DNA of 15,372 nucleotides from Candidatus Bathyarchaeota archaeon (GCA_030670015.1 DAOVCM010000007.1:1-15372); one strand, 5' to 3'; shown: positions 1 through 7,140, numbered from the stretch's first letter. The notes: generated by a model from the sequence alone, not told the origin. Made by a program: numbers and translations.

Positions 1-1554
1 ATTATCTACATGCTCCAGACCGAACCAGATCTCTCATTTCCCTCGTGGATGGGACCGCCAAGAGAGGCGGTGATGCTGGGGAGCCTAGAGCCTAGTTACT
101 GGATCACCCCAATATTATTTCTCGTTTTCACCACCGCTTTAACCCTGGCGGTGGGACTGGTCTTCACATATATCCTGAGAGACGAGTTCATCCGGAGTAA
201 AAGAATGATCTGGCCGAACCATGCGGCCAGCGCTTCCCTTGTTGATGCGTGTATGATTGGAGGGGGCTCAGCCAGACTTGTAGGCATAGCTGCCCTCATC
301 GGGTTTACAGTCACATTCCTCCAGAATCTCCCCTCATTCTGGGGATACGACCTCACCACTGTTAATTTGTCACCATATCTCCCTAGAGGAACCCTGTTCG
401 CAGTCTCCCTGAGCGTGGCCTTCGCCGCCATCGGCTACATGATTAATGTCAGGACATCCCTTAGCCTGATGGCCTCGGGATTGATCACGAATCTTATAGT
501 AGCTCCCTTCCTTGTTTCCATTGGATTCATCGAATACTCCCCAGACATAATGGCCTTCTACAATGAATTATTATTCAAATTCTCAATCGGCCCCTCGCTA
601 GGATTCCTACTCCTCGGAGGGATACTGCTCTCCATATTCATGCTAGTTAGAAACACGTTTTTCAAGACATCAGTTCCTAGGAATCCAGTTGACGATGTAA
701 ATCTTGGATATCTCAACCTCTTTAAAATCCTGGTTAGGGGACTGCTCTCAGAAAAGAAGTATCTGCTGATCGTCCTCTCAATTGCGGCCACCCTGTTCAC
801 AACCGTGTGGATCCTAAACCCCTTCAGCCCATTCCCACGCATTTTCTCCCTGCTGATCACCATCTACACTTTCTTCATAGGTAGCTTCATAGAGTTCGTG
901 CTGATCACCAAGATGTCCGGTGAGACGGGCATGAGCATGGGCGTGATGTCGATATTCCTCTACGATGTCCCAATTCTCGGGACAGGGTACAGAGGATACC
1001 CAGGCTACTGGAGCTACCCCTTCTTCCGGCCCAGCCCCTGGGTCTCAAACGGGACGCTCCCTTATCTCAAGTACAGGGACCAGTTCAATGTCTCATGGAG
1101 GGACATAGTGAAAGCCAAGATCGTGGGATGGGTCCCCACCATGCTATTCAGCATCGTATTCACACTCATACTCTGGAAGTACGTGGGCTTTGGTACTCCC
1201 ATGATGCCAGCGGTGAGCCTTATACAAATGAAGGTCTATTTGACGATGATGGCCACTGGGAACTTCGTGGGTTCCACCAGCAACATATTTCCAATAGCTT
1301 TCATCGGTGGCGGGATAATCGGGGCTTTACTCGAGGTTTTCACACCCATCTCCATGATGGGCCTCGGGATGGGCATGTTGCTCCCACCCCACTATATTAT
1401 ACCTTTTGGACTGGGCGGGATAATTCGATGGTACACTGATAGGAGATACGGAAAAACATTCTATGAGGAGAAGGGCAGATTGATAGTGACCGGATTGATG
1501 GCCAGCTCTCTAATCATCCAGGTGATTATGACGATCCTCACAAACTTCATATAA
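1..1554 (+). CDS. OPT-family oligopeptide transporter, C-terminal part (5' end outside window)
   Basis: Integral membrane protein that probably imports small peptides, or metal-chelate-like oligopeptides, by proton symport, as known for the OPT family. The frame is open to base 1. An ATG at 10 is possible, but OPT proteins normally have about 100 more residues before the first conserved loop, so I take the gene as cut by the window edge. Counting from the ATG at 10, hydrophobic segments lie near residues 31-56, 89-105, 127-144, 152-172, 194-212, 251-270, 280-304 and 373-395, with three more to the C-terminus. Family-like signatures are the loop after the first segment (RMIWPNHAASASLVDA, where OPTs have a Pro/Ser-rich LPFPSG-like loop) and the late GMGMLLPPHYIIPFGLGGI segment. 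The stop TAA is followed 133 bases later by a D-aminoacylase gene in the same direction, which fits a peptide-use operon. Substrate is not readable from sequence. Confidence 0.82.
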   Translation: MIYMLQTEPDLSFPSWMGPPREAVMLGSLEPSYWITPILFLVFTTALTLAVGLVFTYILRDEFIRSKRMIWPNHAASASLVDACMIGGGSARLVGIAALIGFTVTFLQNLPSFWGYDLTTVNLSPYLPRGTLFAVSLSVAFAAIGYMINVRTSLSLMASGLITNLIVAPFLVSIGFIEYSPDIMAFYNELLFKFSIGPSLGFLLLGGILLSIFMLVRNTFFKTSVPRNPVDDVNLGYLNLFKILVRGLLSEKKYLLIVLSIAATLFTTVWILNPFSPFPRIFSLLITIYTFFIGSFIEFVLITKMSGETGMSMGVMSIFLYDVPILGTGYRGYPGYWSYPFFRPSPWVSNGTLPYLKYRDQFNVSWRDIVKAKIVGWVPTMLFSIVFTLILWKYVGFGTPMMPAVSLIQMKVYLTMMATGNFVGSTSNIFPIAFIGGGIIGALLEVFTPISMMGLGMGMLLPPHYIIPFGLGGIIRWYTDRRYGKTFYEEKGRLIVTGLMASSLIIQVIMTILTNFI

Positions 1555-1567
1555 ACAAACCTCGAAG

Positions 1568-1596
1568 AGGGGACTAGAAAGCCTAGCTTAGCCCCT
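1568..1596 (+). repeat. Small imperfect inverted repeat between transporter and amidohydrolase
   Basis: AGGGG (1568-1572) pairs with CCCCT (1592-1596), and CTA (1574-1576) pairs with TAG (1589-1591). There is one bulged A and a 12-base loop. It sits just after the transporter stop and could be a processing hairpin or part of a weak terminator. No T run follows, so a terminator role is doubtful. Confidence 0.25.
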
Positions 1597-1687
1597 GGAT
1601 TTGTGATGGATTTCCACTTTCTGCAGGCTCAGTTTTCTGATGTAAGTGTTAAATGGGGAGAGCAGGTCTACCTCCATGGAGATTCTG

Positions 1688-3463
1688 ATGGCTGAGTTCG
1701 ATGTTCTGATAGATAATGCAACCATCGTGGAAGGAACAGGTAGGAAGGCCTACAAGGGCTCCATCGGCGTTAAGGGTGACAAGGTCGCTGCAATCGGCGA
1801 TGTGAAGGGTGACGCCAGGAAGGTCGTGGATGCCAAGGGGCTGACCGCACTACCCGGCTTCGTCGACGCCCACAGCCATGCCGACTGGACTCTGCTTTGG
1901 TTTCCCAAGTGTGAGAGCTATGTCATGCAGGGAGTAACCACCTTCGTTGGCGGCCAGTGTGGGGGCTCCCCTGCCCCCCTCGGCGAGCACATTAGGGTGC
2001 CATGGCTGCTGACGGACCATCTCCCTGAACTCGATCCCTACAAATTCTACCCGAAGGTGCCTTACTACCCCCTTGAGCAGGTCAACGAGTGGATGAAGGA
2101 AAAGTTCGGCTGGACCCTCGACTGGGAGACCATGGATGGCTTCTTCAAGAAGGTTGACAATGTAGGCTTCTCGATGAACTACGTTCCCCTGGTGGGGCAT
2201 GGCTCGATACGGACCAAGGTCATGGGCCTTGATTACAAGCGCCACTCCACTGAGGAGGAGCAAGCCCAGATGAGGGAGCTGATCGCCGAGGCTATGGAAG
2301 ACGGCTGCATTGGGTTGAGCACGGGTCTCGATTACGACCCCGACGTCTTCGCGACTCACGAGGAGATTATTGACGGCGTTGGAGTGCTGAAAAAGTACAA
2401 CGGTGTCTACTGCCCCCACTGGAGGCGAACAGGCCGCAGGCGGGGAATTGCCTCCGGCCATGTCCCTAATGAGAAGATCACAGCGTTGATGGAGTGCGTT
2501 GACGTGCATAATAAGACGGGGGTCCGCCTTCACTTCGCTCACCTCTCGACTGGCTGGCAGATATATCCGACAGCGCCCGACGAGTTGGAGGAAGCGAACC
2601 TCAGGGCGACCATCAACATGATCATGAAGGATTCTAAGGAGGAGCTTGACATCACGTGGGACGCCATCCCCCAGATGACGCGTAGTGGATTCGCTGTGAT
2701 GCCTTACCTCTGCTCACTATACGCGCCGTGGCTCAGGGAGCTAGGGAGCAGGGAGGCCTTCGGCAAGTGGCTGAAGGTGAAGGACTTCCGGGAGGAGGTG
2801 AAGGACGCCATACGCAGGGGCAAGTGGTTCATCAGGGTGGCCTATAATCCAAACACCAACCCGCGCTGGGCGGATAACATCTACGTCTTGAAGAGCAAGG
2901 TCCCCGGAGTCGACGGTAAGTCCATTGCCCAGGTAGCCAAGGAGAGGGAGGCAGACGCGTGGGACACATGGTTCGAAATCATAGCCGAGGACCCGGACGC
3001 CAGAGGCGTCACGGGGCAGCTCACCTCCAGGGACTGTTACCTCCAGTATTACACCCACCCAGCCGGCATGGTCGGTCTCGACACAGCAGTCTTCGACAAA
3101 AAATGGCAGTCGAAGAGCCCACCCTACGGTTTCCCGGGAATAAACACCTTCAGCGCATACCCTATGTTCTATATAAAATATGTTCGCGACGGAGACCTGT
3201 TCACCGTCGAGGAGGCGGTGCAGAAGACAGCGACCATGCCCGCTCGGGTCCACAACTTGGATGGTCGCGGTGTCCTCACCAAGGGCGGATATGCAGACAT
3301 CGTCCTGATGAACATGTCCAACTTGAAGGTCCTAGGCAACGAGATTGAGACCCGAAAGCACCCGAAGGGCGTTGAATACGTCTTCGTCAACGGCGAAGCT
3401 GTCGTTGAGAAGGGCAAGCACACTGGTGCCAGGCCTGGTCGAGTTCTCAGGAGGAAAGCCTGA
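1688..3463 (+). CDS. N-acyl-D-amino-acid deacylase (D-aminoacylase) family amidohydrolase
   Basis: Cytoplasmic metal-dependent amidohydrolase of the D-aminoacylase group, expected to hydrolyse N-acyl-D-amino acids or related N-acyl or dipeptide substrates to a free D-amino acid and an acid. I chose the ATG at 1688 (591 residues) because GGAG at 1678-1681 lies six bases upstream and MAEFDVLIDNATIVEGTG is the family's usual N-terminus. A GTG at 1646 and an ATG at 1676 are open in frame but lack this fit. Conserved points in order: HSH metal motif (H62, H64), C91 in GGQCGGSPAP (equivalent to the bridging Cys of D-aminoacylase), GLSTGLDYDP, CPHWR with H244, FAHLS with H285, VGLD with D465, and the C-terminal strand GGYADIVLMN that closes the small beta domain. 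All metal and catalytic positions of the family appear present, so the enzyme is probably active. Length is somewhat above the usual ~480-500 residues. It lies just downstream of the peptide transporter. Exact substrate is uncertain: related subgroups act on dihydropyrimidines, N-acyl-D-Glu/Asp or dipeptides. Confidence 0.85.
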   Translation: MAEFDVLIDNATIVEGTGRKAYKGSIGVKGDKVAAIGDVKGDARKVVDAKGLTALPGFVDAHSHADWTLLWFPKCESYVMQGVTTFVGGQCGGSPAPLGEHIRVPWLLTDHLPELDPYKFYPKVPYYPLEQVNEWMKEKFGWTLDWETMDGFFKKVDNVGFSMNYVPLVGHGSIRTKVMGLDYKRHSTEEEQAQMRELIAEAMEDGCIGLSTGLDYDPDVFATHEEIIDGVGVLKKYNGVYCPHWRRTGRRRGIASGHVPNEKITALMECVDVHNKTGVRLHFAHLSTGWQIYPTAPDELEEANLRATINMIMKDSKEELDITWDAIPQMTRSGFAVMPYLCSLYAPWLRELGSREAFGKWLKVKDFREEVKDAIRRGKWFIRVAYNPNTNPRWADNIYVLKSKVPGVDGKSIAQVAKEREADAWDTWFEIIAEDPDARGVTGQLTSRDCYLQYYTHPAGMVGLDTAVFDKKWQSKSPPYGFPGINTFSAYPMFYIKYVRDGDLFTVEEAVQKTATMPARVHNLDGRGVLTKGGYADIVLMNMSNLKVLGNEIETRKHPKGVEYVFVNGEAVVEKGKHTGARPGRVLRRKA

Positions 3464-3475
3464 CCTCTTCCACCC

Positions 3476-3510
3476 TTTTTTCTTTCATTTAAAACAGCGA
3501 ACTTTTTTTT
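3476..3510 (+). terminator. Oligo-T terminators after the amidohydrolase
   Basis: A run of six T at 3476-3481 and a run of eight T at 3503-3510 follow the stop codon within 50 bases. Archaeal RNA polymerase terminates at such T tracts without needing a hairpin. No strong stem is visible before them. Confidence 0.5.
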
Positions 3511-3580
3511 AGAGATCTTTGAATTCACATAATAATTCAAAGCGGAGGAGTCCAAGCTTTAGAAATGATAATAAAAGTCC

Positions 3581-3590
3581 ATTATATAAC
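3581..3590 (+). promoter_or_regulatory. Box A (TATA) promoter of the winged-helix gene
   Basis: The sequence attatataac matches an archaeal TATA box. A start of transcription about 26 bases on, near 3611, would leave a short leader holding the AGGTGA ribosome site at 3617-3622. This spacing supports the GTG at 3628 as the start of the next gene. Confidence 0.5.
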
Positions 3591-3627
3591 ATCTCGCTCA
3601 CAAACAGCGATAATGTAGGTGATAGAA

Positions 3628-3807
3628 GTGAGTGACAATGTTGAAGCCGTTCTGAAAGCTATGAAGGAAGCCGGGAAGCCAGTACGGCCAGGGGAGGTCG
3701 CAAAGATAATGGGCATTGATAGCAAAGAGGTCTCTAAGGCCATTAAGGTGCTGAGGAAAGAGGGGAAGGTCCACTCCCCGAAGAGATGCTACTACGCGCC
3801 TGTCTGA
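3628..3807 (+). CDS. Small winged-helix (MarR/HTH-like) DNA-binding protein
   Basis: A 59-residue protein consisting of a single winged helix-turn-helix domain. Residues 3-15 form helix 1, PGEVAKIMGID (21-31) the first part of the HTH, SKEVSKAIKVLRKEG (32-46) the recognition helix, and KVHSPKRCYYAP the wing. The start is GTG 3628, with AGGTGA at 3617-3622 five bases upstream. A GTG at 3619 lies inside that ribosome site and is unlikely. It has no effector domain, so any control must act through DNA-binding, dimer formation or the single C54 in the wing. The peroxiredoxin gene follows in the same direction after about 170 bases, so it could be a local regulator of oxidative-stress genes, but that is inference from position. 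I judge it a real gene: good ribosome site, own promoter, typical fold and charge pattern. Confidence 0.75.
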   Translation: MSDNVEAVLKAMKEAGKPVRPGEVAKIMGIDSKEVSKAIKVLRKEGKVHSPKRCYYAPV

Positions 3808-3922
3808 TAATAAGCAAAAACCTACAAGATGAAAAAAAAATCAAAACATCTTTTTATCCATTGCTAATAACTCACGTGACTAATACTCTCCTTTTGTCAT
3901 CTCAGTTCTCAATTAACGGTAG

Positions 3923-3932
3923 CTTTAATATT
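3923..3932 (+). promoter_or_regulatory. Probable box A promoter of the peroxiredoxin gene
   Basis: The sequence ctttaatatt is TATA-like and would place the transcript start near 3953, giving a leader of about 28 bases with the GAGGTGA ribosome site at 3970-3976. A second TATA-like element, tttttatcc at 3851-3859, lies further upstream and could drive a longer transcript. Confidence 0.35.
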
Positions 3933-3980
3933 GGCTGTGAGAAAGTTTGAGTCGTCTGAAACCGACATAGAGGTGAGTTT

Positions 3981-4631
3981 ATGGAAGAAACCCCCGTTGA
4001 GAAGCATTATATGCCTAGGATAGGTGAGAGGGCCCCTGACTTCGAGGCGATCACCACCCATGGTATGAAAAAGCTCTCCGACTTCAAGGGAAAGTGGGTT
4101 ATCCTTTTCTCCCACCCCGCCGACTTCACCCCCGTCTGCACCACGGAGTTCGTCGCCTTCAGCGAGATCTACGACGAGCTGGTAAAGCGCAACGTACAGC
4201 TAATCGGGTTGAGCATCGACAGCGTTCACTCCCACATAGCATGGACCCTGTGGATCAAAGAGAAAATGGGCACCGAGATAAAGTTCCCGATCATCGCCGA
4301 CCTGGACATGAAGGTGGCCAACCTCTTCGGCATGATTCATCCAGGTCAGAGTGCCACCGCCGCCGTCAGAGCTGTCTTCGTAATCGATCCAGAGAGGATG
4401 ATGAGGGCTGTAATCTACTACCCGCTGAACGCTGGCCGGAACATGCAGGAGATCCTCAGGCTTGTCGACGCCTTGCAGACCGCAGACGAGCACAAGGTTG
4501 CGCTACCAGCCAACTGGAAGCCAGGAGACAAGGTGATCGTACCTCCACCAAGGACAGTTGCAGAGGCGAAGAAGCGGCTCTCAGAAGGCTACGAGTGCAT
4601 AGACTGGTTCCTATGCAAGAAGAAGCTCTGA
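3981..4631 (+). CDS. Peroxiredoxin, archaeal Prx6-type thioredoxin-dependent peroxidase
   Basis: Cytosolic thiol peroxidase that reduces hydrogen peroxide and organic hydroperoxides. The 216-residue length is typical for archaeal Prx6-like enzymes. A thioredoxin-fold core holds the catalytic motif [13 protein letters not shown] with peroxidatic C53, and the C-terminal arm carries C206 and C212 in YECIDWFLC. This three-cysteine layout is like that of the Aeropyrum pernix thioredoxin peroxidase, where the C-terminal Cys residues resolve the sulfenic acid. A conserved Arg in the [11 protein letters not shown] strand and [19 protein letters not shown] also match the family. The start ATG has GAGGTGA at 3970-3976, four bases upstream. 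It follows a small winged-helix gene and ends in an oligo-T tract. Prx6-type proteins of this length usually form decamers, which is not readable here. Function call is firm; the reductant is not known. Confidence 0.93.
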   Translation: MEETPVEKHYMPRIGERAPDFEAITTHGMKKLSDFKGKWVILFSHPADFTPVCTTEFVAFSEIYDELVKRNVQLIGLSIDSVHSHIAWTLWIKEKMGTEIKFPIIADLDMKVANLFGMIHPGQSATAAVRAVFVIDPERMMRAVIYYPLNAGRNMQEILRLVDALQTADEHKVALPANWKPGDKVIVPPPRTVAEAKKRLSEGYECIDWFLCKKKL

Positions 4632-4644
4632 AAACCACTCTCAA

Positions 4645-4652
4645 TTTTTTTT
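4645..4652 (+). terminator. Oligo-T terminator of the peroxiredoxin gene
   Basis: Eight T residues begin 14 bases after the TGA stop. This is a typical archaeal intrinsic terminator, with no clear hairpin before it. Confidence 0.55.
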
Positions 4653-4784
4653 CGGAGTTTGGGTTCAATTACAAGATGTTTTTTCTCTTGTCCAGCCGGA
4701 TAGCTGTCGATGATAAACAGTTACGATCCTGACCTGACTCATATGCTTGAGAAATATCGTAATATTGTGGTTTCTAGGAGCATC

Positions 4785-4796
4785 ATATTTTTATCC
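4785..4796 (+). promoter_or_regulatory. Box A promoter of the two-gene membrane protein operon
   Basis: The sequence atatttttatcc lies about 20 bases before the GTG at 4811 and about 32 before the in-frame GTG at 4823. No Shine-Dalgarno site precedes either codon, so the transcript is probably leaderless or nearly so. Confidence 0.5.
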
Positions 4797-4810
4797 AGAT
4801 AGGGCTGTCT

Positions 4811-5293
4811 GTGTCCATTAGGGTGGAATTTTTGAAGGCTGTAAGGGCTTTAGGCGTTCTTGTAATCGCTGTGCAGCTGGTCTCCTTTGTCGCCTTCGCC
4901 CTAAGCTTCTCCACGGTGTTTGCAGTTGTGAAAAACATCTCCTCCCCCGATGTGGTCAGTTTGGAGATGGTGACTGATGAATCTACAGGGTCCGGAGAAC
5001 TAAGACTTGAGGCAGGCCCGAGGAACGGAGGGTACCTTGGTGTGGAACTAACCCTTGATTTGAGTGTCCTCGACGAGGATGACAATTACATCGGTAGGAA
5101 CTCGACATCAGTGAGGTTGGACGCTGGCGAGCGGAAAACCGTCACCCTTTGCCTTCATATACCTGCTGACGTGATGCTGGAGATGACGAATGGTGGTAAG
5201 AAGAGCTTCCTTGAGATCACCCTGCGTATGAGGACCCTATTCAACCTTGTCGGAGTCTCTAACACCCTGAGGGTGGAAGGAGGTGGACCCTAA
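4811..5293 (+). CDS. Membrane-anchored protein of unknown function with a beta-rich outer domain
   Basis: A 160-residue protein I do not recognise. One long hydrophobic segment (residues about 11-40) is followed by a soluble region of alternating beta-strand character (GYLGVELTLDLSVLDEDDN, then STSVRLDAGERKTVTLCLHI). This resembles an Ig-like or LEA14-like beta sandwich in pattern, but the likeness is weak. N-glycosylation sequons NIS and NST follow the anchor, which fits an extracellular domain. The start is GTG 4811 by its place just after a box A; GTG 4823 is an alternative. Its stop TAA overlaps the ATG of the next membrane gene (TAATG), so the two are translationally coupled and probably form one complex. 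Confidence 0.7.
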   Translation: MSIRVEFLKAVRALGVLVIAVQLVSFVAFALSFSTVFAVVKNISSPDVVSLEMVTDESTGSGELRLEAGPRNGGYLGVELTLDLSVLDEDDNYIGRNSTSVRLDAGERKTVTLCLHIPADVMLEMTNGGKKSFLEITLRMRTLFNLVGVSNTLRVEGGGP

Positions 5294-5784
5294 TGAACAG
5301 GAAGGTAGCAGCCGTTTTATCTGCCGTGGTCACCCTGTTGGTCTTCACGGTACTACCTCTTTACGCGCAGAGCCTTCTTCCCTCTGAGTTGGGTATGCTT
5401 CTAAATCAGGTTGGATTCGACCTCACCGGGTTCCTGAATCAGATAGCCCTCATTGGAGTTGTGGTGGCTTTCCTATCAGTGGCCAAGGGCTTCGTTTACG
5501 AGACATCACCCTTAAACCTCCTCTTGTCAATCGCCTCGAGCGTCATGACACTCGGCATAACGCTTGTTACCCTCAGCCTCGGGGACATTGGGAACCTTGG
5601 CATAACTATGATCTCGATGAAGGGAGAGGGGGGTAGCAATACCATGATACTGGATCTGAGGTTGTTCATTCAGCTCGCTGTCCTCACGGTGGCTTTGAAA
5701 GTAGTCCACTCCGTATTGAAGTTCATGGGTGCCAGGACAGAGACAGCCAGTGCTGAGCCTCATCAATTAGCGGATACAGGTTAA
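5293..5784 (+). CDS. Four-helix membrane protein of unknown function, coupled to the upstream gene
   Basis: A 163-residue protein with hydrophobic segments near residues 5-26, 48-66, 73-96 and 120-143. A short polar loop (GDIGNLGITMISMKGEGGSN, about 97-116) lies between the third and fourth, and the tail is hydrophilic. The first segment ends in LYAQS and could be read as a signal peptide. No motif of a transporter, enzyme or channel family is evident to me. It starts at ATG 5293, whose A is the last base of the preceding gene's TAA; initiation probably depends on coupling. Its 3' end faces the minus-strand DDAH-like gene with 80 bases between them. Partner of the upstream beta-domain protein is the best guess. 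Confidence 0.7.
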   Translation: MNRKVAAVLSAVVTLLVFTVLPLYAQSLLPSELGMLLNQVGFDLTGFLNQIALIGVVVAFLSVAKGFVYETSPLNLLLSIASSVMTLGITLVTLSLGDIGNLGITMISMKGEGGSNTMILDLRLFIQLAVLTVALKVVHSVLKFMGARTETASAEPHQLADTG

Positions 5785-5864
5785 ACTTGGCATAGAAGCT
5801 CTTCATGAGCCTCTTTTCTTGTAAAGACCCAGATCACAAGATTCCTAGGTTAGGCGAAATTGGG

Positions 5865-6617
5865 TTAGAATAGGATGGATAGGCAGGTTAATGCGCCCTC
5901 GCACTTCTCGAACTCACTCACGTCCAGAGATATCACGTCGAATCCGGCTTCCTTTACTATCTCATGGGCGAGGGGGTATCCAGCCGCCATGAGAACGGTC
6001 TCTCCTATAGCTAGGGTGTCGGCGGCGTACTTCTCTTCATCCGGAACTGTCAGCATCTCGATTCCCTTTAAGGCAGGGTGTTCTATGTATTTCGTTGCGA
6101 TCATTATCCCCTTTCCGAGATAGGTTACGTAGCTCTTGAGGTGGACGATGTTTGGGTCGACGATTGTGTCAACTGTGATGCCTAGCCATTCTCTCATCTG
6201 AGCTATCCCCTCAGTGTTGGTCCGCTGGGTTACACCACTGATCAGACGGTCAGGCAGATGGATGACATCTCCTCCTTCCACGGTCGCGGGTGTAACAGCC
6301 CGATTTACAGGCATGTACCCTCTGAGTACATCCTCAACACCTATCTCTTCACCCCTTCGACTCTCCCTTGCCATCCGGCAGATGAGGGCCTTGCCGTTGT
6401 GTACAACGGCGTTGTCCTCAACGAAACACGAGTCCGGACGCATGTCATCTCTAGGGACATGGATGACCTCCAGGCCTAACTCCGAGAGAGTTACACAGTA
6501 TCTGGCGTGCTGGTTCCTAGCCCTGGATACGTTGACAGTGTGACGGAGGGGGTGTGCTGATATGCATCCGGGGTACCTATCTCCAGGCTCACGTACAAGT
6601 GCGTATTCGGGTTTCAT
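5865..6617 (-). CDS. DDAH-like hydrolase of the guanidino-group modifying superfamily
   Basis: Cytosolic enzyme of 250 residues that should hydrolyse a guanidino compound (N-omega-methylated arginine or a relative) to citrulline and an amine through a covalent Cys intermediate. Motifs in order: PDSCFVEDNAVV (61-72) with E67-D68 in the substrate pocket; RESRRGE (84-90); VEGGDV with E114; GVTQRTNTEGI with R132; VHLKS with catalytic H159; and the C-terminal SEFEKCEGALTCLSILF with nucleophile C245. These match dimethylargininase positions (H162, C249 in the Pseudomonas enzyme), so the active site is complete. Read on the minus strand, the ATG at 6617 is preceded by GGGAG (6623-6627), five bases away, and by a box A (6659-6668). 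Arginine deiminase proper is about 400 residues and is excluded by length. The gene stands alone, transcribed away from the kinase gene. Substrate could also be a free or peptide-derived methylarginine; this cannot be decided here. Confidence 0.88.
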   Translation of the reverse strand: MKPEYALVREPGDRYPGCISAHPLRHTVNVSRARNQHARYCVTLSELGLEVIHVPRDDMRPDSCFVEDNAVVHNGKALICRMARESRRGEEIGVEDVLRGYMPVNRAVTPATVEGGDVIHLPDRLISGVTQRTNTEGIAQMREWLGITVDTIVDPNIVHLKSYVTYLGKGIMIATKYIEHPALKGIEMLTVPDEEKYAADTLAIGETVLMAAGYPLAHEIVKEAGFDVISLDVSEFEKCEGALTCLSILF

Positions 6618-6658
6618 GATATCTCCCGTGGCTACGTCAAATAGGGCTACATCTCACT

Positions 6659-6668
6659 GATAAAAACA
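6659..6668 (-). promoter_or_regulatory. Box A promoter of the DDAH-like gene
   Basis: On the minus strand the sequence reads tgtttttatc. It would give a transcript start near 6637 and a leader of about 20 bases that includes the GGGAG ribosome site. Confidence 0.48.
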
Positions 6669-7136
6669 TCCGCGCGTGTGTGAACTCTCCCCCCCCTCAG
6701 GAATATTGGTTGGAAGGGAGATTTTTACTTATGATTTACGCTTGTTTTTTAGACCCCTTTTTGGATCGGTTGGGAACTGTATTGATACCGTTCCGTTCAG
6801 GTTCCGCCTTGAGACTCCTTTTTCACGCATCTGACACTCTACTCCCCACCATCTTTTATCCTCAGGGTTCAGGAATGTTAGCACAGATGGATACGGTAGG
6901 AATTCGCGGTCCGTATACAGCGGTATTCTTTAGATCGGTTGTTTAGTGGCTTTATCTCTTATCATATAATCGAGTGAAAATACAGATTACTGCTTCTGTA
7001 AAGATATTAGGATTCAGGGGGTCCCCCTTCCCTGAGAGGTTTGATCAGCCTACAGCATGAGGGAAATAGAGAAAAAATTTGTAGACGAAGTACATGCGTC
7101 GGTTCAATTTAGGAATGTTTGTGGGAGAGATAAAGT
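6669..7136. other. Long intergenic region between divergent DDAH-like and kinase genes, rich in small dyads
   Basis: No convincing gene is seen. A GTG-started open frame at 6680-6946 has an unlikely composition and no ribosome site. The region holds several short inverted and direct repeats: GGAAC (6774-6778) with GTTCC (6790-6794), GTTCCG twice (6790-6795, 6801-6806), ATACGG (6891-6896) with CCGTAT (6911-6916), the 9-mer gatcggttg twice (6764-6772, 6933-6941), and a GC-rich hairpin at 7014-7035. A T-rich stretch (cttgttttttag, 6741-6752) could end a short transcript. It probably holds control sites for the kinase gene and could hide a non-coding RNA. Confidence 0.5.
7014..7035. repeat. GC-rich hairpin with two alternative pairings upstream of the kinase gene
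   Basis: TCAGGG (7014-7019) pairs with CCCTGA (7030-7035). Alternatively GGGGG (7017-7021) pairs with CCCCC (7023-7027) around a single T. The two folds exclude each other. It lies about 100 bases before the kinase start, where a leader or operator could be. Confidence 0.4.
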
Positions 7137-7140
7137 TTGA
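7057..7140 (+). CDS. Possible 27-residue leader peptide overlapping the kinase start
   Basis: A short frame from ATG 7057 encodes a charged peptide beginning MREIEKKFVDEVHASV. Its TGA stop (7138-7140) overlaps the TTG start of the kinase (7137-7139), as in coupled archaeal genes. The nearest purine-rich stretch before the ATG (GAGAGG, 7034-7039) is too far for a good ribosome site, so this may be chance. Confidence 0.2.
   Translation: MREIEKKFVDEVHASVQFRNVCGRDKV

Noticed and set aside
1850..2542. Long minus-strand open frame inside the D-aminoacylase gene
   Set aside because: It is a shadow of a GC-rich coding frame; the plus-strand protein has a complete set of family motifs.
4094..4732. 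212-codon plus-strand frame overlapping the peroxiredoxin
   Set aside because: Arg-rich, low-complexity translation typical of an out-of-frame reading; the peroxiredoxin frame is certain.
5785..5864. Hairpin GCTC-TTCAT-GAGC followed by four T between convergent genes
   Set aside because: Stem of only four pairs and a short T run; too weak to call a terminator.
6680..6946. Open frame of 88 residues in the intergenic region before the kinase
   Set aside because: No ribosome site, unusual composition, no recognisable fold, and it runs through repeat-rich sequence. Treated as chance.
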